From NCBI RefSeq assembly GCF_001955535.1, contig NZ_MPVN01000001.1:496001-560000 (forward strand): 64,000 bases of DNA. The letters run 5' to 3'. The notes beneath the pieces are model-generated. The model was not told the origin of the DNA, ran no database searches, and was given only the letters and a program-made list of their open reading frames with translations. Each line of letters begins with the position of its first letter. The first letter of the stretch is position 1. Below, in pieces: positions 1 through 8,293 of this stretch. Both the position numbers and the translations under genes were made by a program. This stretch comes from Paenibacillus sp. FSL H7-0326. Its GTDB lineage: Bacteria > Bacillota > Bacilli > Paenibacillales > Paenibacillaceae.

Positions 1-422
1 AGGGCGGTCAGCTTATGCAGGAGCTGCTGCGAGATGCCGGATACACTGTCGTCGATTATATCATTATCCCTGACGATACATCCACTATTCAATCCGTAAT
101 CCACCAATCGGTGATTCGAGATGATATTGAAGCCATTCTACTAACTGGCGGCACAGGGATCTCACCTAGAGACAATACATATGAAGCTGTACATTCTTTG
201 CTTGACAAAGAGCTTCCTGGCTTTGGTGAAATCTTCAGATACCTCAGCTTTGCAGAGGATATTGGAACTGCCGCTATACTAAGCCGCGCTGTGGCTGGTG
301 TCATTGGCTCCAAAGCGATATTTTCAATGCCAGGTTCAACTGGAGCAGTTAAGCTGGCCATTACACGAATTATCGCACCTGAGCTGGGACATGTCATGCG
401 CGAAATCTACAAGACCAAGTAG
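1..422 (+). CDS. moaB: MoaB-like molybdenum cofactor protein (5' end cut by window)
   Basis: Molybdopterin adenylyltransferase-type protein of the MoaB/MogA family, which acts on molybdopterin in the cytoplasm before molybdenum insertion. The frame is open from base 3 and reads GGQLMQELLRD, so the start lies outside the window and the ATG at base 15 is internal. Family signs are TGGTGISPRD, the binding loop of the fold, and SMPGSTGAVKLA near the end. About 20-30 N-terminal residues are missing compared with the usual ~165-residue protein. It is the only plus-strand gene here and converges on the acuI-like gene, with a shared hairpin between them. The MoaB assignment rests on fold motifs; MogA is the alternative. 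Confidence 0.85.
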   Translation, partial: GGQLMQELLRDAGYTVVDYIIIPDDTSTIQSVIHQSVIRDDIEAILLTGGTGISPRDNTYEAVHSLLDKELPGFGEIFRYLSFAEDIGTAAILSRAVAGVIGSKAIFSMPGSTGAVKLAITRIIAPELGHVMREIYKTK

Positions 423-496
423 TAGTATGCGGCATAATTGAAACCAATCTGGCTTCAAATAGAATGGTGAATATGATAACTACAAGAGATACAAAG

Positions 497-541
497 AAAC
501 CAGGATCGCTGATCATATACAATGAGCGACCCTGGTTTTTA
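497..541 (+). terminator. Terminator of the moaB-like gene, possibly bidirectional
   Basis: A 14-base inverted repeat, AAACCAGGATCGCT with AGCGACCCTGGTTT, has one mismatch and a 14-base loop, and ends in a T-run on the plus strand. The mismatch becomes a G-U pair in the minus-strand RNA, so it could also end transcription of the convergent reductase gene. Confidence 0.6.
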
Positions 542-562
542 TCATTCTAGACAATAACCAGT

Positions 563-1585
563 CTATTCAACTGAATTCAGTCTGACAACTGATCTGCCTA
601 CAGCTCTGCCTTCGAGAATCCGTGACAAAGTTTGTGGCAGCTCTTCAAGGCAAATTTCGTTTACGCCTTGGACAAGTGCAGTCTCCGGCTTCCATTCCTT
701 ACCCAGCAGTCTCCACAGCTTCAGTCTTCTATCCCGAGGACAGTATACGGAATCAATTCCAACCAGTGATACACCTCTCAAGATAAACGGAAATACCGTT
801 GATTCAAACGTGTTCCCTCCGGTCATGCCTGATATGGCCACAGCGCCTCCATATTTAACTGATGCGAGTACAGCATTCAGAGCAGATCCGCCAACCGGAT
901 CAATGACGCCGGCGAATCGCTCAGCTGACAATGGGCCTTTACTTTTTTGATAAGCTTCCTCTCTTGTAATCACTTCAGTTGCACCTAGTTGTTTAAGGAG
1001 CTGTTCTTCAGCATCTTTCTTCCCTGTACTTGCGATAACATCAAGTCCGAGCTGGGCCAAGATGGAGATCGCCATCGATCCTACTCCACCGCTTGCACCC
1101 GCGACGAGAATAGGACCCATTTCTCTTGTGACACCCGCTTGAAGCAGAGCCTCTACAGACATGGCCGCTGTAAATCCAGCAGTTCCTATAGACATGGCTT
1201 CCTTCGTTGTCAGCCCTTCCGGAAGCGGAATTAACCAGTCTGCCGGCAGCTTCGCATAAGGACTATACCCACCGTCCTGCAGAACCCCCAGTCCATACCC
1301 AGTCGCTAATACTTTGTCTCCCTGCTTGAAGCGATCATCAGCAGAAGAAACAACAGTACCTGCAAGATCAATGCCTGGTATGATTGGATAAGATCTCACC
1401 ACTTTTCCATTTTCTGTACTTGCCAAACCATCTTTATAGTTCACACTGGAATACTCCACCTGTATCGTTACTGCTTCATCCGGCAGCTCCGCAAGAGTGC
1501 GCTCCTCGATTCCAACTCTGAAGCCTTCTTCGTCTTTACGCACCACATAAGCTTTAAACCGAGTTTCGTTATCTATGCTGTTCAT
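563..1585 (-). CDS. AcuI/YhdH-type quinone oxidoreductase (MDR family)
   Basis: NADPH-dependent medium-chain reductase of the YhdH/YhfP/AcuI group. Members reduce acrylyl-CoA or quinones; the substrate here is unknown. The 340 residues show a GroES-like N-terminal half with SVNYKD and PGIDLAGTV (71-78), and a Rossmann half with VAGASGGVGS (161-170). No structural zinc cysteines are visible, as expected for this subgroup. The ATG lies 8 bases after AAGGGG. It stands alone downstream of the NAD operon, with a hairpin between them, so joint regulation is not evident. The family call is firm; the physiological role is not. Confidence 0.85.
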   Translation of the reverse strand: MNSIDNETRFKAYVVRKDEEGFRVGIEERTLAELPDEAVTIQVEYSSVNYKDGLASTENGKVVRSYPIIPGIDLAGTVVSSADDRFKQGDKVLATGYGLGVLQDGGYSPYAKLPADWLIPLPEGLTTKEAMSIGTAGFTAAMSVEALLQAGVTREMGPILVAGASGGVGSMAISILAQLGLDVIASTGKKDAEEQLLKQLGATEVITREEAYQKSKGPLSAERFAGVIDPVGGSALNAVLASVKYGGAVAISGMTGGNTFESTVFPFILRGVSLVGIDSVYCPRDRRLKLWRLLGKEWKPETALVQGVNEICLEELPQTLSRILEGRAVGRSVVRLNSVE

Positions 1586-1662
1586 TGCCAGGTCCCCTTC
1601 CTAAATTGTCCTCAAATAAAAATAAATCAATTTAATCTACTATCCTATTTCAACGAAACGAA

Positions 1663-1710
1663 TCAAAACACCTTCCCATACCCTAATATAATCTAGGCTG
1701 AGAAGGTGTT
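1663..1710 (-). terminator. Terminator after pncB
   Basis: In the minus-strand RNA, AACACCTTCTC pairs with GGGAAGGTGTT (one G-U pair). A nested CCTA/TAGG pairing sits in the loop, and TTTGATT follows. It lies 20 bases past the pncB stop and ends the NAD-salvage operon. Confidence 0.55.
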
Positions 1711-1730
1711 CTATTACAATAGCTATAGCA

Positions 1731-3176
1731 TTACGACTGAATATATTCCGCCAGCATTTTTTGCTTCAAATTCCACGCTGCAGGGCTGATATGAACCCGA
1801 TAAATTTCAGGGTTTAGTTTTCTTAAATATTCCGGCCAGAACATTTCCTTCTGCTCCTGATGATAAGCTCTGATCTCCTCTAAGGTTGGGAGCTCGTAGA
1901 CTCTCCGCCCATTTACGAATATCGGTTCAAGCATATTAACCGCATTATACCTTTTCAGCTTTTTCTTCATGTACGGATGAACCGGATTAAACAGCTCCAG
2001 CGCTTGCTGGTCTTTCGGCTGATCATCATCAGGATAGGAAATATAATCTGCGATCGCTTTGTTCGTCTCCGGATCAATTAAACGGTATACCTCTTTCTTC
2101 CCTGGTGTTGTCACCTTTTCGGGATTGGCCGAGATTTTAATGGTTGGCTCCATCTTTCCGTTCATTTCGCGCTCGACAAGCTTGTACACCCCACCTAGGG
2201 AAGGCTGATCAGCAGCGGTAATTAATTGGGTTCCCACACCCCACGTATCAATTTTGGCACCCTGTGCCTTCAAGTTGAAGATCGTATGCTCATCCAGGTC
2301 ATTGGAAGCGACGATTCTAACGTAAGGCAGACCTGCATCGTCCAGCATCTTGCGTGCCTGAATGGACAGATAAGCAAGATCTCCGCTGTCGAGTCGGATT
2401 GCATTCATCTTCTTACCCTGGGCTTCCAGCATCTTGGCCGTAGCTATGGCATGCGGAACACCGCTCCCCAAGGTATCGAATGTATCGACCAGCAGTGTGA
2501 CCTGATCGGGCATTACTTTGGCATAAGCGTCAAAAGCCTCCTGCTCTGTCTCAAAGCTCTGAACCCAGGAGTGGGCATGTGTGCCTGCCGTCGGAATGCC
2601 GAACTGCTCCCCTGCCAGCATATTAGAAGTCGCATCAAACCCAGCAACATAGGCAGCACGTGCTCCCCATATTGCTGCATCGGCCTCCTGAGCTCGCCTA
2701 GTCCCAAATTCAAGCAGAGCGTCATTTCCTGATACTTGCTTGATTCTCGATGCTTTGGTTGCAATCAGGGTCTGATAGTTCATAAAGTTCAGAATGGCGG
2801 TCTCTACCAGCTGTGTTTCCATAATGTTTCCTTCAACCCGAATCAGCGGCTCATCCGGAAATACCATGGCTCCTTCTCTCATCGAATGGATCGTTCCCTG
2901 GAATGAAAATTGAAGCAGCTCCTCCAAGAAAGCAGGGTCATAATTCTCTTCCTGGCTGGACAAATATTTAATATCCTCCATCGTAAACCGAAGATTGCTA
3001 ATATAACGTACAATTCGCTCCAGGCCGGCAAACACAGCATACCCGTTCTTAAACGGGAGCTTGCGAAAATAGGCTTCAAATACCGCTTTGCGCTTGTGTG
3101 TGCCATTTACCCAATGAGCATACATCATATTAATTTGATATTTGTCCGTATGTAAAGCCAGGCTAATCGTTTGCAT
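1731..3176 (-). CDS. pncB: Nicotinate phosphoribosyltransferase
   Basis: Converts nicotinate, PRPP and ATP into nicotinate mononucleotide, the rate-setting step of the Preiss-Handler NAD salvage route in the cytoplasm. The 481 residues match the family length. Visible signs are LHTDKYQINM at the N-terminus, LEFGTRRAQ (the loop that accepts the autophosphorylated histidine), VDTFDTLGSG and IRLDSGDL. The ATG follows AGAGG by 9 bases. It is the last gene of a three-gene operon, 51 bases after the nicotinamidase that makes its substrate. Expression is probably set by the NrtR-type regulator encoded first. Confidence 0.95.
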   Translation of the reverse strand: MQTISLALHTDKYQINMMYAHWVNGTHKRKAVFEAYFRKLPFKNGYAVFAGLERIVRYISNLRFTMEDIKYLSSQEENYDPAFLEELLQFSFQGTIHSMREGAMVFPDEPLIRVEGNIMETQLVETAILNFMNYQTLIATKASRIKQVSGNDALLEFGTRRAQEADAAIWGARAAYVAGFDATSNMLAGEQFGIPTAGTHAHSWVQSFETEQEAFDAYAKVMPDQVTLLVDTFDTLGSGVPHAIATAKMLEAQGKKMNAIRLDSGDLAYLSIQARKMLDDAGLPYVRIVASNDLDEHTIFNLKAQGAKIDTWGVGTQLITAADQPSLGGVYKLVEREMNGKMEPTIKISANPEKVTTPGKKEVYRLIDPETNKAIADYISYPDDDQPKDQQALELFNPVHPYMKKKLKRYNAVNMLEPIFVNGRRVYELPTLEEIRAYHQEQKEMFWPEYLRKLNPEIYRVHISPAAWNLKQKMLAEYIQS

Positions 3177-3227
3177 CTAACTCATCCTCTCAAGGCCGAT
3201 AAAAAAAGCCAAAACAAATTCATATGG

Positions 3228-3791
3228 TTAGAGGTTTGTATCCTCTTTAATGTTAAACCTTATTACATCAGCCCCGAGGCTGCCTTTGAAATGACCAAGT
3301 GCCCAAACATGTCCCGCCTCATTAAAGCTAGCAACTGCATCCTCGTACACCGTAATCGAGAAGTCTTTGTTGTAGGCGTCTACCGCTGTATGAAGCACAC
3401 AAATATCGGTGCACACCCCAATGAAGTGAACCTCTGTTATACCACGCTCACGCAGCTTCAGCTCAAGATCGGTACCAGCAAATGCACTGTATCTGGTCTT
3501 GTCCATCCAATAGATCGAGCTCTTGTTCGCTTCATACAGCGCCGCAAGCTCTCCATAGAGCTGTCTCCCTTCCGTGTCCCGTAGGTTATGAGGAGGAAAC
3601 AGCTTCGTCTCCGGATGGTAAGGATCCTTCTCTTCATGCAGATCAACTGCCATTACAACCAGCTCTCGATTATCTATAAATTGTTTCGTTATTTGTACCA
3701 CAGCTTGTTCAATCGCAATCCCAGGCTCGCCAACAGGAAGTTTACCGTCCACAAAATCATTCGTATAATCAATAACAACCAGAGCTCTCAC
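3228..3791 (-). CDS. pncA: Nicotinamidase (isochorismatase family)
   Basis: Hydrolyses nicotinamide to nicotinate and ammonia, feeding PncB. The cysteine-hydrolase triad is visible in 187 residues: D8 in VVIDYTNDF, K98 in WMDKTRYSAF and C127 in IGVCTDICV. D50 and H52 (AVDLH) are candidate metal ligands. Two GTG codons are possible starts. The first (3800) overlaps the AGGAG ribosome binding site, so the second, 8 bases further on, is chosen; it yields the typical MRALVVIDYTNDF start. The gene sits 20 bases after the regulator gene and 51 before pncB, so co-transcription is likely. Family relatives act on isochorismate, but the KTRYSAF signature and the pncB neighbour favour nicotinamidase. 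Confidence 0.9.
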   Translation of the reverse strand: MRALVVIDYTNDFVDGKLPVGEPGIAIEQAVVQITKQFIDNRELVVMAVDLHEEKDPYHPETKLFPPHNLRDTEGRQLYGELAALYEANKSSIYWMDKTRYSAFAGTDLELKLRERGITEVHFIGVCTDICVLHTAVDAYNKDFSITVYEDAVASFNEAGHVWALGHFKGSLGADVIRFNIKEDTNL

Positions 3792-3811
3792 ATTCTTCAC
3801 TCCTTAGATAA

Positions 3812-4612
3812 TCAAGTATAAATAGATAATCTCGGCACAAGCTCTGTGAAGCGATACAGCTGTGCTGGCCGCTGAGAATATTGATTAGAACTGACTGGGT
3901 TTCCTTCTTCATCCTTCACATCTTCAATTATCCCCTGACGGCTTCGAGTTGATGTAATTTTTCGAATAAAATTAGGCTCCTCAAAATCGGGTACTACGCT
4001 TTGAATAACCTGATATAGCTCACTTAAGGTGAAATGCTGAGGCAGGAACTGTCTGGCGATCGTGGTTTGCAGCATTTGCTGCTGAATTCTTTTGTAAGCA
4101 TCTTCAATAATCGTTCTATGATCAAATCCGAGCTCCAATTCATTTAATGCTTCCTGAATGGTAAATAATCCGACATCCTCAGCATCATCTGCGGCTTGCC
4201 TATGCTCCAGCATCCATTCTTCAACAAGCGCAAAAAAAGCATGGGAGATGATCCACCCACGCGGATCCCGGCCCGGCTGGCTGTATACACCTAAATATTC
4301 GAGGTGACCGCCATCAACCCCGGTTTCTTCCATCAGCTCTCGCTTAGCTGCGTCATAAATCGATTCGTTCTCCTGGCAAAAACCACCCGGCAAAGCCCAC
4401 TTACCTGCAAAAGGCCAAGATTTACGCTTAATCAGCATCACTTTTAGTTCACGGATGGGTAATGTCTTGGTTACTGTCTTGCGTTCTCGCTTCGTAAGGG
4501 TAAACATGACAATATCTGCCGGTACACCATCCGGCGTACGGTATTTCTTCTTCTGACCAACGGGTACGGATCGATCTTCTTCATGTTCTTTCTCGTATAG
4601 TTCTTCATTCAT
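3812..4612 (-). CDS. nrtR: NrtR-type Nudix domain plus winged-helix regulator
   Basis: First gene of the NAD-salvage operon. Residues 30-175 form a Nudix domain with a complete Nudix box from G77 to V99 (GFCQENE, then RELMEETGV). Residues 190-266 resemble the NrtR winged-helix domain: FTLSELYQVIQ, NFIRKI and the hallmark RPAQLYRF (248-255). NrtR proteins bind ADP-ribose through the Nudix fold and repress NAD genes. Because all Nudix box residues are present, this copy may also hydrolyse ADP-ribose. It follows a strong sigma-A promoter that overlaps a short palindrome. The ribosome binding site (GCGGTGAT) is weak, which fits a low-abundance regulator. The alternative is a plain ADP-ribose pyrophosphatase, but the C-terminal domain argues against that. 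Confidence 0.82.
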   Translation of the reverse strand: MNEELYEKEHEEDRSVPVGQKKKYRTPDGVPADIVMFTLTKRERKTVTKTLPIRELKVMLIKRKSWPFAGKWALPGGFCQENESIYDAAKRELMEETGVDGGHLEYLGVYSQPGRDPRGWIISHAFFALVEEWMLEHRQAADDAEDVGLFTIQEALNELELGFDHRTIIEDAYKRIQQQMLQTTIARQFLPQHFTLSELYQVIQSVVPDFEEPNFIRKITSTRSRQGIIEDVKDEEGNPVSSNQYSQRPAQLYRFTELVPRLSIYT

Positions 4613-4648
4613 GGATTATCACCGCTATGATTTCATTTTGATATTTTC

Positions 4649-4676
4649 ATTATGACATCATGATACTGTTTGTCAA
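4649..4676 (-). promoter_or_regulatory. Sigma-A promoter of the nrtR-pncA-pncB operon with overlapping palindrome
   Basis: TTGACA (4671-4676) and CATAAT (4649-4654) are 16 bases apart, a near-consensus sigma-A promoter. The spacer holds the palindrome ATGATGTCAT (4652-4661), which runs into the -10 element, where a repressor would block RNA polymerase. That this is the NrtR operator is an inference. Confidence 0.7.
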
Positions 4677-4721
4677 CCTTACCCAGGAGTTATCGCGATA
4701 ATGATTCACCTACAGACATTG

Positions 4722-5126
4722 CTATTTCTTAGGAATAACCAAACGGAAAGAGGCGGTTGCCATACATCCGATGACTCCATCGGCATTTCTAACTTCTGAA
4801 GTCGTGGTCAGACTTCTCCCCGCCTCATGGATAACTTTGGCTGTCACGATTAATTCCCCTTCTCTCATCGGAGCAAGATAGTGGACATTCAGATTCGTTG
4901 TGACACAGTGATCCAGCTGCTTGGCATGAACAGCAGCCATTCCCATCGTTTGATCCATTAATGACGATAATACTCCGCCGTGAATGATTCCCATTGAATT
5001 TGTATGCTTCTTTCCTGCCGTTATCGCTATTGTAATTTCATCCTCTGTTACACTGATGAGCCTGCACCCGAGTAATCCCCAAAAGCGTTCATCAGCATCC
5101 TTTATCATTTCTTCTACAATATTCAT
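4722..5126 (-). CDS. PaaI-type hotdog-fold acyl-CoA thioesterase
   Basis: A 134-residue hotdog-fold protein of the PaaI/YbgC-like thioesterase group, which hydrolyses acyl-CoA or aryl-CoA esters. The family pattern is NSMGIIHGGVLSSLMDQ, with the usual HGG turn and a catalytic Asp on the following helix, plus VTTNLNVHYLAP. The start at 5126 is chosen because GGGGGGAC lies 5 bases upstream; an in-frame ATG at 5174 lacks a ribosome binding site. It is a single gene between the NAD operon and ricA. The substrate cannot be told from the sequence. Confidence 0.82.
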   Translation of the reverse strand: MNIVEEMIKDADERFWGLLGCRLISVTEDEITIAITAGKKHTNSMGIIHGGVLSSLMDQTMGMAAVHAKQLDHCVTTNLNVHYLAPMREGELIVTAKVIHEAGRSLTTTSEVRNADGVIGCMATASFRLVIPKK

Positions 5127-5254
5127 GGATGTCCCCCCTAGATGTAAAATTATAATTCCCTGAATCAATTTCATAATACCGTCGTTATTTAATAAAGGGA
5201 TATCATTATATATTTAATGTTTCATTGGTTGTTCGGTTGTGCTTGTAATTTTAC

Positions 5255-5292
5255 ATAAAAAGAGCGCGGAAATGTTGAAATTCCGCACTCTT
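5255..5292 (-). terminator. Terminator of the miaB-ricA operon
   Basis: AAGAGTGCGGAA pairs with TTCCGCGCTCTT (one G-U pair) around a 9-base loop, followed by a T-run in the minus-strand RNA. It starts 4 bases after the ricA stop. Confidence 0.85.
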
Positions 5293-5296
5293 GTCT

Positions 5297-5746
5297 TTAG
5301 TCACATCTTGACGGAGGAGCTTCCGTACCCGTCTCGACATTTACTTTTTCCGACACGGTATCATGTATTACTGAAATGACAAGCTGCAGCAGATAATTGA
5401 TGTCACTCTGGCTTTGCTGAAATTCCGTTACCAGAGGAATATTGTCAATTTCGTCCTGAAGCTCCTCAATTTCACGTTCAATTTTTTCAACCATTTCTTT
5501 ATTTTGAAACGATTCGAACGCAACGATTTCTTTTTGCTTTTTCTTCATCTTCTGAATTAGGCCTTGAACTCGCTCATGCTCACGAATCTTTAGCTCCGCC
5601 TGTTTAAAGTGCTGCACTTCTTCACTAGTGCCGATCAAATCGGCCAGTTCTTTTGCCTTTACCATAATATCATCGCGTATAATGAGATCTCGCGTATTAA
5701 ATGAAGGCATACCATATTGATTGACTTTAACTCTATCTTCTGCCAT
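5297..5746 (-). CDS. ricA: RicA (YmcA), RNase Y-specificity and developmental factor
   Basis: Member of the YlbF/YmcA family. In B. subtilis RicA, RicF and RicT form a complex with iron-sulphur clusters that directs RNase Y to selected mRNAs and promotes sporulation, competence and biofilm formation. The protein is helical and charged (IREHERVQ, KKKQKEIVAFE, a likely coiled coil) and has a lone cysteine at the end (PPSRCD), a candidate cluster ligand. The ATG at 5746 follows GGAG by 9 bases; upstream in-frame codons overlap that site. The 149 residues match the family. It lies 67 bases after miaB, the same order as ymcB-ymcA in B. subtilis, and its partner RNase Y is encoded 5 kb away. Confidence 0.88.
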   Translation of the reverse strand: MAEDRVKVNQYGMPSFNTRDLIIRDDIMVKAKELADLIGTSEEVQHFKQAELKIREHERVQGLIQKMKKKQKEIVAFESFQNKEMVEKIEREIEELQDEIDNIPLVTEFQQSQSDINYLLQLVISVIHDTVSEKVNVETGTEAPPSRCD

Positions 5747-5813
5747 GAATGATCGCTCCATTCTTGATTTGAATTTCTCACCCTGCAATGTCATGCTGTC
5801 TGTTGGTGTGTGG

Positions 5814-7373
5814 TTACTGGTTCGCTGCTTGAGGCAGAGACACGAGTTCACCTTTAATATACCATGATTTAGCGTCTGTAATTTCAACCTGTACGAAGGT
5901 ACCGATCAAATCCTTGGATCCTTCGAAGTGAACCAGCTTGTTGCCGCGTGTACGACCCGAGAGCACGGCTTCATTGTTCTTACTCTCGCCCTCAACCAGA
6001 ACCTCAACGACTTGTCCCTTCATCCGCTCGTGTGCCTCATAGCTGTACTCCTGAACCGCTTTGTTCAGACGCTGCAGCCGTTCCTTTTTAACTTCCATCG
6101 GTACATTGTCTTCCATGACCGCCGCAGGTGTTCCCTCACGTGGAGAATAAATGAAGGTGTATGCAAAATCATATCCCACTTCACGAACGAGCGACAACGT
6201 TTCTTCAAATTGCTCATCGGTTTCGCCCGGGAAGCCCACAATAATATCCGTTGTAAGCACGGCATTGGGAATCGACTGTTTAATTTTACTTGCGAGCTCT
6301 AAATAACGCTCTCTTGTATACTTGCGGCTCATTTTCTTCAGAACTGCTGTGCTGCCGGACTGAACCGGCAAATGGATATGCTCTACCAAGTTTCCGCCCT
6401 TAGCAAGAACTTCGATCAGATGATCGTCGAAATCACGTGGATGTGAAGTCGTGAATCTGACCCGTGGAATATCAATCTTGCGAATCTCATCCATGAGATC
6501 ACCGAAGCCATACTTGATATCCGTGAAGTCTTTTCCGTAAGCATTCACGTTTTGTCCAAGCAGTGTAATCTCTTTGAAGCCCTGACGAGCAAGATCCCGA
6601 ACTTCCGCTATAACATCCTCCGGACGGCGGCTCCGCTCCTTACCACGCGTAAATGGTACGATGCAGTATGTACAGAATTTGTCACAGCCGTACATAATGT
6701 TGACCCACGCCCGCATTCCTTGACGCTTCTTCGGCATATTCTCAATAATATCGCCTTCTTTGGACCAGACTTCTACCACCATTTCTTTACTGAAGAATGC
6801 TTCATTAATGAGGTGCGGCAGTCTGTGAATATTATGAGTACCAAAGATCATGTCTACGAAACCATGCTTTTGGAGAATTCGATTGACTACAGTTTCCTCC
6901 TGAGACATACAGCCGCAAACGCCGAGCAGAAGGTCAGGCTTCTCTGTCTTCAGATGCTTCAAATGGCCAAGCTCTCCGAACACTTTATCTTCTGCATTCT
7001 CACGAATAGCACAGGTATTAAGCAGAATGATATCCGCCTCTTTGCGATCCTCTGTTGGCTGGTAGCCCATTTCCTCCAGAATCCCCTTGATCGTTTCTGA
7101 GTCGTGCTCATTCATTTGACAGCCATAGGTATATACAAGATAATGCTTCCCTTTACCGATCGTTCTCATCTCTTCGGGAACTGCGCTCTCATATATGACC
7201 TGAATGTCTTCTTTACCCCGTTGCTTCTCACGTCTATGGTCAGGCTCCGAAATAATATTGATCTCCCGTCCACGAATCCGGATTTTCTTACCAAACTCAT
7301 CTTCCGAAATGACTTTCGCATCCGAAAAATCAAAATATTTGGAGTAATCTTTCTTCTCTTTCGCCATGGTCAC
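5814..7373 (-). CDS. miaB: tRNA-2-methylthio-N6-dimethylallyladenosine synthase
   Basis: Radical-SAM methylthiotransferase that adds a methylthio group to i6A37 of tRNAs reading UNN codons. The N-terminal MTTase domain has cluster cysteines C85, C121 and C155. The radical-SAM motif is [10 protein letters not shown] (C230, C234, C237), and a TRAM domain closes the protein. The 519 residues are typical for Bacillota, which carry an N-terminal extension. A GTG lies 7 bases after AAGGAG and is chosen; an ATG two codons later, at 13 bases, is the alternative. It is followed by ricA. Confidence 0.95.
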   Translation of the reverse strand: MTMAKEKKDYSKYFDFSDAKVISEDEFGKKIRIRGREINIISEPDHRREKQRGKEDIQVIYESAVPEEMRTIGKGKHYLVYTYGCQMNEHDSETIKGILEEMGYQPTEDRKEADIILLNTCAIRENAEDKVFGELGHLKHLKTEKPDLLLGVCGCMSQEETVVNRILQKHGFVDMIFGTHNIHRLPHLINEAFFSKEMVVEVWSKEGDIIENMPKKRQGMRAWVNIMYGCDKFCTYCIVPFTRGKERSRRPEDVIAEVRDLARQGFKEITLLGQNVNAYGKDFTDIKYGFGDLMDEIRKIDIPRVRFTTSHPRDFDDHLIEVLAKGGNLVEHIHLPVQSGSTAVLKKMSRKYTRERYLELASKIKQSIPNAVLTTDIIVGFPGETDEQFEETLSLVREVGYDFAYTFIYSPREGTPAAVMEDNVPMEVKKERLQRLNKAVQEYSYEAHERMKGQVVEVLVEGESKNNEAVLSGRTRGNKLVHFEGSKDLIGTFVQVEITDAKSWYIKGELVSLPQAANQ

Positions 7374-7537
7374 ACGGTCACTCCTTACGCTGAATCTATT
7401 TCACAATGATAAGCATCAATGATTGAAACACAAGTGCCTCCACTAACAAAAAAGGCATTACACCAAATTATAACATGCTTTATTATGCATATCCACAATC
7501 CTTCACTGAAGGGATTTTTAAAATCGGCACTCTTATA

Positions 7538-7590
7538 AGAAAATGAGGGTTGTCCCTCTGGAATAAAGCTCCAAAGTGAACAACCCTCAT
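7538..7590 (-). terminator. Terminator of the pduL-like gene
   Basis: Perfect 11-base arms ATGAGGGTTGT and ACAACCCTCAT flank a 26-base loop, with TTTCTT following in the minus-strand RNA. It begins 22 bases after the stop codon. Confidence 0.8.
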
Positions 7591-7611
7591 AATATAGTCG
7601 TTAATTAACTA

Positions 7612-8184
7612 TTAATCGATGATTTCAGCTACGTCGCCAGTTTTAGCTCCAGCGGCATTCGCTTCATCTGTATCAATGTGCATATCCAGTGCGAAGGAAT
7701 CAGATACACGGGCGATGACATTCTCAAGAACCAAGCCACGCTCGCCGCCGAGACGAACCTTCAGCATTTCTTTATCCTTGATATTCCATTTCTCCGCATC
7801 CGAAGTATGGAAATGAATGTGTCTAGCAGCAACAATGACGCCCTCTTCAAGTGTAACCTCACCTGCTGGCCCTTTCAGTGTCACACCAGGTGTTCCATCA
7901 ATGGAGCCTGATTCACGAACAGGTGCTTTAATACCGATCGCAAAGGAATCTGTACGTGAAATCTCAAGCTGGCTCGCAGGACGAGCTGGTCCAAGAATAC
8001 GCACTTTATCGAATTGACCTTTCGTGCCGATAACGGCAACAGTCTCATTTGCAGCAAATTGTCCAGGTTGGGACAACGGTTTAAATTCAGTCAATTGGTA
8101 TCCAGCGCCAAACAGCACCTCAATGTGCTCTTGCGTCAAATGGATATGGCGTGCTGATACGCCTACAGGTACAGTTTTACTCAT
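7612..8184 (-). CDS. pduL: PduL-type phosphate acyltransferase
   Basis: Zinc-dependent phosphotransacylase of the PduL family, which interconverts acyl-CoA and acyl-phosphate (propionyl in microcompartments, acetyl or propionyl in stand-alone forms). The 190 residues hold the paired metal-binding sequences SARHIHLT and AARHIHFHT and the repeated half-barrel pattern. The start at 8184 follows AAGGAG by 11 bases. An upstream in-frame extension to 8265 has no ribosome binding site and overlaps the dipeptidase terminator. No shell-protein or diol dehydratase genes are nearby, and no encapsulation peptide is obvious, so a housekeeping acetate or propionate role is likely. Confidence 0.9.
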   Translation of the reverse strand: MSKTVPVGVSARHIHLTQEHIEVLFGAGYQLTEFKPLSQPGQFAANETVAVIGTKGQFDKVRILGPARPASQLEISRTDSFAIGIKAPVRESGSIDGTPGVTLKGPAGEVTLEEGVIVAARHIHFHTSDAEKWNIKDKEMLKVRLGGERGLVLENVIARVSDSFALDMHIDTDEANAAGAKTGDVAEIID

Positions 8185-8253
8185 GTTTACTAACACTCCT
8201 TGTCTCTCTATCTGTAATGCTCCATCCATTATTATACCCATATTAAGAACAAA

Positions 8254-8286
8254 ATGAAAAGTCATCCCGACATTTCGGATGACTTT
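8254..8286 (-). terminator. Terminator of the dipeptidase gene
   Basis: Perfect 10-base arms AAAGTCATCC and GGATGACTTT with a 9-base loop, followed by TCATTTTG in the minus-strand RNA. It starts 8 bases past the stop codon. Confidence 0.75.
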
Positions 8287-8293
8287 AATCGCT

